Shown piece by piece: positions 25,088-34,588 of a stretch of 55,322 nt of DNA. Position numbers and translations under genes: made by a program. Origin of the DNA: an uncultured Saprospiraceae bacterium. Its GTDB lineage: Bacteria; Bacteroidota; Bacteroidia; Chitinophagales; Saprospiraceae. A model generated the notes under the pieces. That model saw only the letters and a program-made list of their open reading frames with translations, did no database searches and had not been told where the DNA came from. The DNA lies in NCBI GenBank assembly GCA_938022165.1, contig CALIEI010000061.1, positions 1 to 55,322 of the forward strand, written 5' to 3'. The first letter of the stretch is position 1. Every line of letters starts with the position of its first letter.

Positions 25088-28000
25088 ATGTCTGAATTCG
25101 TTCACCTACATTGTCATACCCAATTTTCACTTCTAGATGGTGCCTCCGATATAGGTATCATGATGGACAAGGCGGTAGCTGATGGGCAAAAAGGGGTAGC
25201 CATGACCGACCATGGTAACATGTTCGGAGCTTTCAAATTTGTAAGAGAAGCTAAGAAACGTAATATTAAACCGATCATAGGTTGTGAGTTTTACCTAGTA
25301 GAAGATCGTCATAAGCAAAGTTTTCAAAAAAGTATTGGAGAAAAGGATAAGCGGTATCATCAATTGATGCTTGCAAAAAATGCTACGGGCTACTCCAATC
25401 TATCAAAATTATGTTCTCTCGGTTTTATTGAAGGATCCTACGGAAAGTTTCCGAGGATTGATAAAGAGTTACTTGTAAATTATACTGAGGGGGTAATAGC
25501 GACTAGCTGTTGTATAGGTGCGATCATCCCACAATTAATCTTACAAGGAAAAGAAGAAGAGGCGGAAAAAGAATTACAGTGGTGGGTAGACTTGTTTGGG
25601 GAAGACTTCTATATAGAATTACAGAGACATAGAGGATTAGAGGATATAGATGTTGGTGGAGTGAAGACTGGAGTCAGTCAAGAGTATATCAATCAAGTAC
25701 TGCTCAAGTTTGCCAAAAAGTACAATCTAGAAGTCATTTGTACCAATGATTCTCACTATGTAGAGGAAGAGGATAATTTTCCACATGAAATATTGCTGTG
25801 TGTAAATACAGGAGGTAAGATATCTGATGAAAAACGTTTTAAGTTTTCAAGTTCAGATTTTTACTTTAAAACACAGCAAGAGATGGGACAACTCTTCAAG
25901 GATGTTCCGCAATCTCTCGAAACCACTATGAAGATCTACGATAAAGTAGAGGTTCTAGAACTGGCTCGTGATGTAATTCTACCTAATTTCCCATTACCTG
26001 AAGGCTTTGAAAAGCAATCAGAATATCTAAGGCATTTAGTTTATGAAGGGGCTAAAGTGCGCTATGGAGAAATAACGGAGGAAGTTAGAGAGCGTCTCGA
26101 CATGGAGCTCGGAGTTATTACCGAAATGGGTTTCGAAGGGTACTTTTTGATTACTCAAGATTTTATACAAGAAGCAAGACTAATGGATGTTTCGGTGGGT
26201 CCAGGTCGTGGATCTGCTGCTGGTTCAGCCGTAGCCTATTGCTTAACCATTACGGATATAGATCCTATCAAATATAAATTACTCTTCGAACGATTTCTGA
26301 ATCCGGAGCGTATCTCGATGCCGGATATTGATATCGACTTTGATGACGAAGGTCGACAAAAAGTGATTGACTACGTAGTGGACAAGTATGGGAAGAGTCA
26401 AGTTGCCCAGATTATTACTTTTGGTACGATGAAGGCGAGGTCAGCTATTCGAGATGTGGCTAGAGTACTAGAGTTGCCATTATCTGAAGCAGATCAAATA
26501 GCGAAGCTGGTTCCATCTCGACAAGGGAAGAGTCCATCTTTGAAAAAAGTGGTTAGTAGTAAATTTACAGACCTAAGAGGAGACTGGCCAAGTGAAGAAT
26601 TTCAAAAAATAGAAAGTCTTCATAAGTATACCACCTTCGATAATCTAGCATCTTCAACTTTATCAAATGCTGCGAAACTAGAAGGTACAGTTCGTAACTC
26701 AGGTATACATGCTGCGGGGGTAATTATTGCACCGGATGAGATCACGAATTATATACCGGTTTGTACTTCTAAAGATGCAGATCTATTAGTTACGCAGTTT
26801 GATGGTTCCGTTGTAGAGGATGCAGGGATGCTGAAGATGGATTTCTTGGGATTGAAAACCCTATCCGTTATCAAGTCTGCCATTAAGCTGATAGTTAAGC
26901 GCTATGGAGAGCATGCTAAGATAGAACCTAATGACATTCCGCTAGACGATGAAAAAACATACGAGCTTTTTCAAAGAGGAGAGACTGTAGGTATTTTTCA
27001 ATTTGAGTCCGAGGGGATGCAAAAGCACCTTCGTGATTTGAAGCCTACTGATATTGAGGATTTGATCGCCATGAATGCCTTGTATCGTCCTGGCCCAATG
27101 GATAATATCCCGACTTTCGTTAATCGTAAGTTTGGAAGAGAGGAAGTGTCTTATCCTCACCCTTCGATGGAGCCGATACTAAAGAATACCTATGGTATCA
27201 TGGTCTATCAAGAGCAGATCATGGAGACGGCAAGGGTAGTAGGTAACTACACCTTAGGTATGGCGGATATGCTTAGGCGTGCCATGGGTAAGAAGAAGAT
27301 CAAGGAAATGGAAAAGCACAAAGTGCTATTCGTGGATGGGGCTGCTAAAAATGATATTAGCGAAGAGAAGGCCATGGAGATTTATGATATCATGTTCAAG
27401 TTTGCGAACTATGGTTTCAATAGATCTCACGCAGCTGCTTATTCAGTTGTAGCTTTTCATACGGCCTACTTGAAGGCGCATTATCCTGCAGAATTTATGG
27501 CTGCAATTTTGACACACTCCAAAAATAATATTGAAAAACTTACCTTCTTTTTGCGCGAATGCAAACGAATGAAGCTTACCGTACTCGGTCCAGATGTGAA
27601 TGAAAGTGAAATGAATTTTACGGTAAATGAAATGGGTCAAATAAGGTTCGGATTATCAGCTTTAAAAGGAGTAGGTGAAGGGCCAGTAAGTGAATTGGTA
27701 GAAAAGCGAGCCACAGATGGTCCTTTCAAGACGGTATTTGATATGATGCGCAGATTAAATCTACGTACCATCAACAAGAAGTGTATGGAGAGCCTTGTCA
27801 AAGGAGGAGGCTTAGATACTTTTTCTCTTGAGCGCGGAAATTATTTTACACCTTCCGATAAATTTGATACTTACCTAGAGCATTTGTTGAAGTACGGGAA
27901 CGTTTATCAAAAGCAAATAGTAGAAACAGCTAACTCTTTATTTGGTGCTTCCAATGAAATTATGATTCAAGAGCCACCGCCCCCAAAACATGTATCCTGG

Positions 28001-28636
28001 CCCTTGATCAAGAAGTTGACAGAAGAAAGAGAAGTTGCCGGCATCTATATAAGTGGCCATCCATTGGACGATTATAGAATGGTAGTTGACCATTTTGTTT
28101 CTTGTCCACTTGGAGATACGGAAAGACATCCACATCGTCCTTGTAAAGTAGCCGGTATCGTTACTGCTGCGAACCATGGCTTTGATAGTAAAGGAAACGG
28201 TAGAGGATTTTTCACTTTACAGGATTATACTAGTTCGATAGATATTTCATTGTGGCGTGATGACTATCAAAAATTCAAACACCTCTTTGAAGTTGGTCAA
28301 TGTTTATATCTAAAAGGGGTCTATGAACCTAGATGGAGAGGAGCGGAGCAATACTCTTTTAATATCCGAGACGCCAAACAGCTTGCTGAGATGGAAGATA
28401 GCATTGTGGATAGCATTACCATAAAAGTGATGCTAGAGCAGGTGACTGAATCCTTTGTTACAGACATCAAGAAAATGGTAGATGACAACAAAGGTAAAAA
28501 CAAGTTGAAGTTAGAGATAGTCGATGTAGAGGAGCGTTTAGTGTTACCTATGTACAGTAGGACCTATAAAGTGAAGGTTAGCAATGATTTTATAGATCAG
28601 TTGGAAGAGATGAAATTGCAGTATAGTTTGGAGTAG
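25088..28636 (+). CDS. dnaE: DNA polymerase III subunit alpha
   Basis: 1182 aa, the replicative polymerase subunit, close to the usual DnaE length. The N-terminal PHP domain begins VHLHCHTQFSLLDG. The palm carries VGPGRGSAAGSAVAYCL and the catalytic aspartates D413 and D415 in MPDIDIDFDDEGR, equivalent to E. coli D401 and D403. GIFQFESEGMQKHLRDLKP and YRPGPMDNIP mark the fingers; FNRSHAAAYSVVAFHTAYLK follows; then the tandem HhH and the OB fold (CKVAGIVTAANHGFDSKGNG). The C-terminal region is DnaE1-type and not PolC. It starts 66 bp after the GH57 gene and is probably read from its own promoter. Nothing is missing. Confidence 0.98.
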   Translation: MSEFVHLHCHTQFSLLDGASDIGIMMDKAVADGQKGVAMTDHGNMFGAFKFVREAKKRNIKPIIGCEFYLVEDRHKQSFQKSIGEKDKRYHQLMLAKNATGYSNLSKLCSLGFIEGSYGKFPRIDKELLVNYTEGVIATSCCIGAIIPQLILQGKEEEAEKELQWWVDLFGEDFYIELQRHRGLEDIDVGGVKTGVSQEYINQVLLKFAKKYNLEVICTNDSHYVEEEDNFPHEILLCVNTGGKISDEKRFKFSSSDFYFKTQQEMGQLFKDVPQSLETTMKIYDKVEVLELARDVILPNFPLPEGFEKQSEYLRHLVYEGAKVRYGEITEEVRERLDMELGVITEMGFEGYFLITQDFIQEARLMDVSVGPGRGSAAGSAVAYCLTITDIDPIKYKLLFERFLNPERISMPDIDIDFDDEGRQKVIDYVVDKYGKSQVAQIITFGTMKARSAIRDVARVLELPLSEADQIAKLVPSRQGKSPSLKKVVSSKFTDLRGDWPSEEFQKIESLHKYTTFDNLASSTLSNAAKLEGTVRNSGIHAAGVIIAPDEITNYIPVCTSKDADLLVTQFDGSVVEDAGMLKMDFLGLKTLSVIKSAIKLIVKRYGEHAKIEPNDIPLDDEKTYELFQRGETVGIFQFESEGMQKHLRDLKPTDIEDLIAMNALYRPGPMDNIPTFVNRKFGREEVSYPHPSMEPILKNTYGIMVYQEQIMETARVVGNYTLGMADMLRRAMGKKKIKEMEKHKVLFVDGAAKNDISEEKAMEIYDIMFKFANYGFNRSHAAAYSVVAFHTAYLKAHYPAEFMAAILTHSKNNIEKLTFFLRECKRMKLTVLGPDVNESEMNFTVNEMGQIRFGLSALKGVGEGPVSELVEKRATDGPFKTVFDMMRRLNLRTINKKCMESLVKGGGLDTFSLERGNYFTPSDKFDTYLEHLLKYGNVYQKQIVETANSLFGASNEIMIQEPPPPKHVSWPLIKKLTEEREVAGIYISGHPLDDYRMVVDHFVSCPLGDTERHPHRPCKVAGIVTAANHGFDSKGNGRGFFTLQDYTSSIDISLWRDDYQKFKHLFEVGQCLYLKGVYEPRWRGAEQYSFNIRDAKQLAEMEDSIVDSITIKVMLEQVTESFVTDIKKMVDDNKGKNKLKLEIVDVEERLVLPMYSRTYKVKVSNDFIDQLEEMKLQYSLE

Positions 28637-28701
28637 CTTTTACATATTTAAAACATTATTTATATCTATTTGTTATCTGGCAAACACATCAAAAAATTAA
28701 T

Positions 28702-29538
28702 ATGAGAATTTCAATTATATCATTTGTAGCATTTATTTTTTTATTCACATTTTCATGTGAAAGTGGTGATATGAAAAAGGGAGCAGCTGATAGTGCAAAA
28801 GCTTTAACAAAGAAAGTAGCTGCAACTTCGCAGCCAACATCACAGCCGATGAGTGCAAAAAAATTACCACCTCTTTTCAAGAAAATCCTAGATGCGCACG
28901 GTGGTTTAGATACTTGGAATGCTATGAATACACTTAAGTTTACTAGGGGAGAAGGAGCCGGCGCAGATCATCATGTTGTTGATTTGAAGAGTAGAAAGTC
29001 TACAATGAGTGTTACTGATAAATATACAATGGGTAATGATGGTGATAAGGTATGGGTAAGCCCTCATAGAGATTCATTTCCAGGCAGATCACCAACGTTT
29101 ATGAAAAATTTGCTCTTCTACTTTGTAGCACTTCCTTATGTGTTAGCAGATCCAGGGGTTAAATATGAAGACTTAGGAGAGAAAGAAGTTAATGGTAAAA
29201 AATACCTAGTTCTCAAGACTAGTTTTGAAGCGAATATTGGTGATGCTCCGGGTGATCAATACATTCTATATGTAAATCCTGAAACGCATATCATTGATTT
29301 TATCAATTACTCTGTTACCTATTTTGATGCATCAAGAGCTGAGAAGTATAGTGCTTTGCAATTCGAATGGCAAGAAGCCAATGGACTTAAATTTCCTAGT
29401 GTTGCTAAAAGTGTAGAATGGAAAGATGGAAAACTTGGTGAAGTTAAAAGAGAAACTAAATATACCAAATTCTCTTACTCGAAAGATAGATTGGATTTGA
29501 GTATGTTTGATATTCCAGATGGGGCGTATACAGAGTAG
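28702..29538 (+). CDS. Lipoprotein of the DUF6503 type
   Basis: 278 aa. The lipoprotein signal ends in FLFTFSC (Cys18), followed by a Ser/Thr/Ala/Lys-rich tether to about residue 50. The mature domain (KILDAHGGLDTWNAMNTLKF ... FDIPDGAY) resembles the DUF6503 lipoprotein family of Bacteroidota, a LolA/LolB-like beta fold: an ILDAHGG start, repeated strands, and a closing FDIPDG. It may bind a lipid or hydrophobic ligand at the outer membrane, inferred from fold resemblance only. The family name is from memory and should be checked by profile search. Confidence 0.65.
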   Translation: MRISIISFVAFIFLFTFSCESGDMKKGAADSAKALTKKVAATSQPTSQPMSAKKLPPLFKKILDAHGGLDTWNAMNTLKFTRGEGAGADHHVVDLKSRKSTMSVTDKYTMGNDGDKVWVSPHRDSFPGRSPTFMKNLLFYFVALPYVLADPGVKYEDLGEKEVNGKKYLVLKTSFEANIGDAPGDQYILYVNPETHIIDFINYSVTYFDASRAEKYSALQFEWQEANGLKFPSVAKSVEWKDGKLGEVKRETKYTKFSYSKDRLDLSMFDIPDGAYTE

Positions 29539-29566
29539 TCTGAGATAGGCTTCTGAAATCAAATAA

Positions 29567-30865
29567 TTAAGTCAAAAAATATACAAGGCTACTTATCGCT
29601 AAGCCGAGCAAAACTAGCTTTGGCGCTACATGGTCTGTATTAGCGATCAATGTAAGTCTATTGGCTTTTTTACTAATGAAGGCTAATCCCATTACAGCTA
29701 TTACTGTAAGATTAGAGAAGAAGGTGGGGCGACTATAAGCCTCACCATAAAAAAGAGACAAAAAGAAAAATAGAGTAAGTGATACGACTGCCGCCAGTTC
29801 AAGCCTAGATAATAGATTTCGTTCGTTGAAAAGCCGCAGAATAGGAAAAAGCCCTAAGTAGCAGTAGATAACTAGTCCTAATATGCCCATTTCACATAAA
29901 ATAGCCAACACTGAATTATTAGGAAAGAAATAACTAGTATGATCAAAAAATGTGTTTTTCGATAGATACTTAAGTGAACCGCTTCCATGACCAATTATTG
30001 GTGAGGGTTTTATTATTTCCATACTCCTTTTTAAATCTTGCTTGTATACATTATTTTTTATGAAAGTAGGATTGTCCGATTTAATATTTACATATTGAGT
30101 GGAAAATTTACTTGAATAATAAAGCGAGCTTCCAATGATAAAAATAAAGCCCATTAGAACGAGATACTTAATTCTTCTTACATACTTCAGTTTGAATAAT
30201 ACATATGTAAAAATTAGAAGTATTACAACTACAAAAGCTTGAGGCATACTCAATAAATAAGCTGTAACTAAGTTGGTAACTAATAATAGAGGAGCTAAAA
30301 ATTTTGAAATAGACGCCCTTGTAAAAAGGAAGTAGGGTAGAATCACGATCGATAATAAACAAGGAACAAAATGTAATTCGTTCTGAGCATACTTCGGACT
30401 CTCACCCAAAATTCCACTTTGGTAAATGAAAATTATTTGATAGAGTAGAATTAAAAACGATACTGTTAAAGCAAGATAAGTAATAATGTTTCTAGTTCTT
30501 TCCCCTTCCCAATTGATAGTTTCGAATGCTTTAAAGGCTAAATAAAGTAACAGAAAATGAAAAGAAGAAAATGTCCCAAACTCATTATTGATTGACCAAA
30601 GTGAGCTGAGACCACTAAATAGGATGAGTGCGATCCACCAAAAATCCAATGCGGTAAATATGTTTTTCTTATTTTTCTCTAATCCCTGAAGGAAAAAGTA
30701 TAGGGCTATTATTGCGGAAAGAAAAATGTGCTTTTCTTTTGCAAATGAAAAACTAAGGTCTGAAGGAAAAATATAAAGTGCAGTAAATAGAAAGACACCT
30801 ATAAGACAAGTGGCTGAAAGTCCTTTAGCAATCCTCTCTAGATTTATCGCACTAGATAAAGTCAA
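29567..30865 (-). CDS. O-antigen ligase/polymerase-like membrane protein
   Basis: 432 aa with about 11-12 hydrophobic helices. A large loop between late helices holds the Wzy_C/WaaL-type pattern (SPIIGHGSGSLKYLSKNTFF, then NSVLAILCEMGILGLVIYCY), in which the conserved Gly-H-G-S-G and the N-x-x-L..E-x-G-x-x-G core are seen. WaaL/Wzy proteins transfer or polymerise undecaprenyl-linked glycans in the periplasm. It stands alone, 7 kb before the exopolysaccharide locus and on the opposite strand to its flanking lipoprotein genes. It could serve that locus or lipopolysaccharide. Confidence 0.82.
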   Translation of the reverse strand: MTLSSAINLERIAKGLSATCLIGVFLFTALYIFPSDLSFSFAKEKHIFLSAIIALYFFLQGLEKNKKNIFTALDFWWIALILFSGLSSLWSINNEFGTFSSFHFLLLYLAFKAFETINWEGERTRNIITYLALTVSFLILLYQIIFIYQSGILGESPKYAQNELHFVPCLLSIVILPYFLFTRASISKFLAPLLLVTNLVTAYLLSMPQAFVVVILLIFTYVLFKLKYVRRIKYLVLMGFIFIIGSSLYYSSKFSTQYVNIKSDNPTFIKNNVYKQDLKRSMEIIKPSPIIGHGSGSLKYLSKNTFFDHTSYFFPNNSVLAILCEMGILGLVIYCYLGLFPILRLFNERNLLSRLELAAVVSLTLFFFLSLFYGEAYSRPTFFSNLTVIAVMGLAFISKKANRLTLIANTDHVAPKLVLLGLAISSLVYFLT

Positions 30866-31105
30866 AATTTGTTCTTTTCTATTTATAAATAACTACTAGA
30901 AATGCTTTTCAAGTAGTTTTATCTAAGCTGAGTTCTAGATCTTTGTTTTATATTTATAAATTGATAGGTACCTAAAGATATCAATATATTTCTAAAATAA
31001 TTATCAAAATTACCATCCTAACCCTAACTATTTGTTTTTATGCACTTGAAAAAAATAGAGCATATATTAAACTTTGATCGTCATTGCTTAACTTTATCGA
31101 AAAAA

Positions 31106-31840
31106 ATGAAATATAAATTAATATTAATTTTTGTGCTTGCTTATAGTTGTATCAACGCACAAACTAAAGACCCAAAAGACACTGAAGTGTGGGATCCTGA
31201 GCCACGAGTAGTGACACCATCTACTTCTGGGAGTGCTCCATCTGACGCCATTGTTTTATTTGATGGATCTAATCTTGATCAATGGCAGAGTTCTAAAGTT
31301 AAAGGTGGCCCTGCCGAATGGACATTAGTTGAAGGCAATGCTATGCAGGTGAAGCCAGGTACTGGTGACCTTATGACTAGACAAAAATTTGGAGATATAC
31401 AATTGCATTTAGAATTCAGAACGCCTGCAAAAGTCGAAAGTGAGGGCCAAGGTAGAGGAAATAGTGGTGTGTTTTTTCAAGGTAGATATGAGGTGCAAAT
31501 ATTAGACTCTTATAAAAATAGAACCTACTCTAACGGACAAGCCGCAGCTGTTTACAAACAACATCTACCATTGGTCAATGCATGTAAACCACCAGGCGAA
31601 TGGCAAACTTATGATATCATTTTTAAAGCACCGATATTTAATAATGATGGTATCAAAACTTCTCCAGGATATTTTACTGTATTGCATAATGGAGTACTAG
31701 TTCAGAATCATGTTGAAATTTACGGAACAGTAGAATATATTGGTCTGCCGAATAACCCACCACACGGAGATGATTTTTTAAAACTGCAAGATCATGGGAA
31801 CGATGTTCAATTTAGAAATATTTGGGTGAGAGAATTATAA
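31106..31840 (+). CDS. DUF1080 (3-keto-disaccharide hydrolase-like) secreted protein
   Basis: 244 aa from the ATG at 31106. The frame is open further upstream to an ATG at 31040, but only the internal start places the signal peptide MKYKLILIFVLAYSCINAQ at the N-terminus. The body is a DUF1080 jelly roll: VLFDGSNLDQWQ, the GNSGVFFQGRYEVQILDSY core, and LQDHGNDVQFRNIWVREL at the end. Members include 3-keto-disaccharide hydrolases, and many are glycan-processing or binding proteins. Secreted to the periplasm or surface. No sugar-oxidising partner gene is next to it, so the substrate is open. Confidence 0.88.
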   Translation: MKYKLILIFVLAYSCINAQTKDPKDTEVWDPEPRVVTPSTSGSAPSDAIVLFDGSNLDQWQSSKVKGGPAEWTLVEGNAMQVKPGTGDLMTRQKFGDIQLHLEFRTPAKVESEGQGRGNSGVFFQGRYEVQILDSYKNRTYSNGQAAAVYKQHLPLVNACKPPGEWQTYDIIFKAPIFNNDGIKTSPGYFTVLHNGVLVQNHVEIYGTVEYIGLPNNPPHGDDFLKLQDHGNDVQFRNIWVREL

Positions 31841-31850
31841 ACTAAATATT

Positions 31851-32028
31851 ATGAGGCCTAGTGCTGTGCAGTAGTGCCGATTTTTATCGGCAGACCTCAG
31901 CAGAGCTTGTAGCCTAGCTTAAGGGCCGACCGCGTGTCGCTATAGCTTTAGAAGTGGCGCAGTGAATAACGAGCTACGAAACATAACGGCCCGACGAAGC
32001 CTTTTTGCGAGGAGGGCAGGCCCCAAAC
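31851..32028. repeat. Degenerate GC-richer intergenic repeat cassette
   Basis: Inverted relative to 21555-21745, sharing GGGCCGACCGCGTGTCGCTA and GTGGCGCAGTGAATAACGAG. Hairpin TGCCGAT-TTTT-ATCGGCA lies at about 31876-31893. No coding content. Confidence 0.55.
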
Positions 32029-32075
32029 CTTTCTTAAAATTTCAAAAGTAGAACTGTTCATTAAAAAATCGCACG

Positions 32076-32759
32076 ATGCAAGTTTTATTAAATACATGCA
32101 CACCAAACAAAGAAGCAAGCATAAAATACTTTAGCGACTTAAATTTTCAGCTGATAGAAGAGGATTCTTATACCTTGGCATATGATGAAAATTTAAAGAT
32201 CATAGTTCACTATGATCGTAGCGCAAGAACAGGTTTGACTTTGATCAAAGAAAGTTGGAGTAGTGAATTGCAAGTGCTCAAATCGATAGTAAACATTATA
32301 AGTAAAGAAAACGCACATTACTTTGCTAGCCCATCAGGTACTTGGTTTAAACTGATAGAAGGTGAAGAAATTCCTTTTCCAAAAACAACATCTAAATGTT
32401 TGATGGGTAACTATGCAGGCATTAGTCTGGAGACTTTGGATATTCAAAAGTCTTTAAAAATTTTAAATGTCCTTGGATTTTCAGAAAGTGGAGGCGGTAT
32501 TGAACAGGGGTGGATTAGTTGTACAGATGTAAATCAAAATACAATCAGCCTAATGGCACCATTTTCTTGTCCGCATTCTTTTGTGAACCCATCAGGCACG
32601 TTTTTCAATAGTGGACAGAATCCAAAGATCATTGCGAATATTCGCCAGAAAAATATTCCTATCTACGAAGAGATAACAGTATTCAACAAGCAAGGTGAAG
32701 TAGACAATATTATCTTGCGAGAGCCGGGAGGCATAGGCTTTTTTGTATTTAATGACTAA
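32076..32759 (+). CDS. VOC/glyoxalase-like protein, unassigned
   Basis: 227 aa, soluble, no signal peptide. Two halves each resemble a vicinal-oxygen-chelate module: MQVLLNTCTPNKEASIKYFS ... IIVHYDRSARTGLTLI, and GNYAGISLETLDIQKSLKIL ... GFSESGGGIEQGWISC, ending in ILREPGGIGFFVF. Metal ligands (His/Glu at fixed strands) are not clearly complete, so enzymatic activity is uncertain. Glyoxalase-like or bleomycin-resistance-like binding is possible. Single gene between a repeat cassette and a MITE. Confidence 0.5.
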   Translation: MQVLLNTCTPNKEASIKYFSDLNFQLIEEDSYTLAYDENLKIIVHYDRSARTGLTLIKESWSSELQVLKSIVNIISKENAHYFASPSGTWFKLIEGEEIPFPKTTSKCLMGNYAGISLETLDIQKSLKILNVLGFSESGGGIEQGWISCTDVNQNTISLMAPFSCPHSFVNPSGTFFNSGQNPKIIANIRQKNIPIYEEITVFNKQGEVDNIILREPGGIGFFVFND

Positions 32760-32880
32760 AGCGATGTCTTTTTCAAAAAAAGCTCGATTTAGCTCATCTA
32801 AAATCAATTAGTGACGTTAGGTATATATAGTTGGGGCATGGATTTCTCTTATATTTGTGCTAGCATTATTCAATAATAAT

Positions 32881-33043
32881 TGAGTCCACTCCGGAAAGTA
32901 GCGGATTGCAAAAAATGGGCTATTTTGAGTGAGATTTTTTATTCTCGAAATTCAGTGATGCCTGAGCATCAGTGGATTGAGAAAATGAAAAATATCGCCA
33001 AAAGAGTCATTTTGTGGTTTCGTGACTTTTCGGAATGGACTCA
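32881..33043. mobile_element. MITE-like palindromic element, family 1, copy C
   Basis: 163 bp, ends TGAGTCCACTCCG and CGGAATGGACTCA, with arms imperfectly complementary through most of the length and apex CAGTGATGCCTGAGCATCAG. It is flanked by the direct 4-bp repeat TAAT (32877-32880 and 33044-33047), a likely target-site duplication. It ends 20 bp before the acyl-CoA dehydrogenase start and may supply or displace its promoter. Confidence 0.8.
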
Positions 33044-33063
33044 TAATTAAGACAGTACAAAAT

Positions 33064-34221
33064 ATGTATTTAACCGAAGAGCATGATTTTTTTAGAAAAA
33101 GTTTTGCAGATTTTCTCAAGAAGGAAGTAGTTCCTCACATTGATAAGTGGGAAGAAACAGGAACTATAGACAGATTCATTTGGCCTAAGTTTGGAGAAAT
33201 GGGATACTTCGGACTCAAATATCCTGAAGCATACGGCGGTACTGATTTAGATATTTTCTACACGGTTATTTTTTTAGAGGAGTTACAAAAAATCAATTCA
33301 GGCGGATTTGCTGCGGCTATGTGGGCGCATGCCTACTTAGCTATGACACATCTAAAGGCTGAAGGATCAGAAGAAATAAAACAGAAATATCTTTCGGCTA
33401 GTATAGCTGGTGAGATGATAGGGTGCCTTGCGATTTCCGAACCATTTGGAGGATCGGATGTGGCTGGGATGCGCACGACTGCCGTCAAAGATGGTGATAA
33501 TTATATTATCAATGGGAGTAAAACTTTTATCACCAATGGTGTATACAGTGATTATTTGATAGTTGCTGCGAAGACTAATCCGGAAGCTGGAAATAAAGGT
33601 ATAAGTATATTTTTGATTGATAGAGATACTCCTGGAGTGAGTGCTTCTAAGTTGGACAAGTTGGGTTGGCGTGCAAGTGATACAGGCGAGATTGCATTCG
33701 CCGACGTGAAGATTCCTACAAGTAATTTGATGGGCGAAGAGAACAAAGGTTTTTTTTACATCATGCAACACTTTGCACTGGAGCGATTGATCATGGGTAT
33801 CAATGCACATGCACGTGCAGAGCATGCACTCGAGTACACATTGCAATATATGTCCGAACGAAAAACCTTTGGTAAAGAGATAAATAAATATCAAGCGCTT
33901 CGACACAAAATGGCAGAGCATTTAAGTAACGTCGAAGTCAATAAAGTCTTTAATTACAATATTGCGCACCGACTAGACCAAGGCGATTATGTGGTCAAAG
34001 AAGCAAGCATGTCCAAGTTGATGTCGACCAAGATGGCAGATGAAGTGATCTATGACTGCTTACAAATGCTGGGTGGATATGGCTATATGGAAGAGTATCC
34101 TTTGGCGAGAATGTTGCGTGATTCTCGTTTAGGTCCTATCGGTGGCGGTACCTCAGAAATCCTAAAAGAAATTATTAGCAAGATGGTAATCGATAAGAAA
34201 AACTATAAGCCAAGTACATAG
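33064..34221 (+). CDS. Acyl-CoA dehydrogenase
   Basis: 385 aa from the ATG at 33064 (MYLTEEHDFFRKSF). The longer frame from 33022 would begin inside the MITE and is rejected. Family signatures are GCLAISEPFGGSDVAGMRTT (FAD/substrate loop), KTFITNG, the ER/GI stretch LERLIMGINAHARAEHALEY, and MLGGYGYMEEYPLARMLRDS. The catalytic base is the Glu of GGGTSEILKEI, as in short/medium-chain and acyl-CoA dehydrogenases of this group. It performs the first step of beta-oxidation or of amino-acid acyl-CoA breakdown, passing electrons to ETF. Single gene with a 56-bp palindrome downstream. Confidence 0.93.
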   Translation: MYLTEEHDFFRKSFADFLKKEVVPHIDKWEETGTIDRFIWPKFGEMGYFGLKYPEAYGGTDLDIFYTVIFLEELQKINSGGFAAAMWAHAYLAMTHLKAEGSEEIKQKYLSASIAGEMIGCLAISEPFGGSDVAGMRTTAVKDGDNYIINGSKTFITNGVYSDYLIVAAKTNPEAGNKGISIFLIDRDTPGVSASKLDKLGWRASDTGEIAFADVKIPTSNLMGEENKGFFYIMQHFALERLIMGINAHARAEHALEYTLQYMSERKTFGKEINKYQALRHKMAEHLSNVEVNKVFNYNIAHRLDQGDYVVKEASMSKLMSTKMADEVIYDCLQMLGGYGYMEEYPLARMLRDSRLGPIGGGTSEILKEIISKMVIDKKNYKPST

Positions 34222-34242
34222 CTGGAGTTTTTTTTGGGGCCA

Positions 34243-34298
34243 TACCTAGCACTAATTATGTTACCGAAAATTTTCGGTAACATAATTAGTGCTAGGTA
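34243..34298. repeat. Perfect 56-bp palindrome
   Basis: Two 28-base arms, centred between 34270 and 34271, are exact reverse complements with no spacer (TACCTAGCACTAATTATG ... CATAATTAGTGCTAGGTA). It follows the acyl-CoA dehydrogenase gene by 21 bp. As RNA it forms a long hairpin, but no T-run follows, so it is not a standard terminator. Confidence 0.95.
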
Positions 34299-34299
34299 C

Positions 34300-34440
34300 C
34301 AGGCTATCCATCACTCCACTTCGTTTCGGTCCTACCGCTGCGTCTTCCTATCTGCGCAAGCTCAACTAAGACTTGCTCCGGACTCCTTCTCCCGATAGAA
34401 GAAATCGGGATCGGATGATTCCTATCCTTTGTCCAAAGCT
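34300..34440. repeat. Degenerate GC-richer intergenic repeat cassette
   Basis: Begins AGGCTATCCATCACTCCACT and contains CTACCGCTGCG and a hairpin CCCGAT-AGAAGAA-ATCGGG near 34393-34411, in the vocabulary of the cassettes at 5020, 21555 and 50610. The remaining 34441-34588 is unique AT-rich DNA in which I see no further element. Confidence 0.45.
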
Positions 34441-34588
34441 TTAAAAGAATAAATTCACTCCCTTGGAATAACCTTTTTGTTTTATGTTATTTGGTCGTAC
34501 ACGATTCATGCAGTTGTGATAAGGATTCAACTACACAGGATATTGAATAAGAAATTATTATCTTAGTCGTAAAGAAAATTCAACCAAG

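Noticed and set aside
33022-33063. Upstream extension of the acyl-CoA dehydrogenase
   Set aside because: The extra codons lie in the right end of MITE copy C; the family N-terminus begins at the ATG at 33064.
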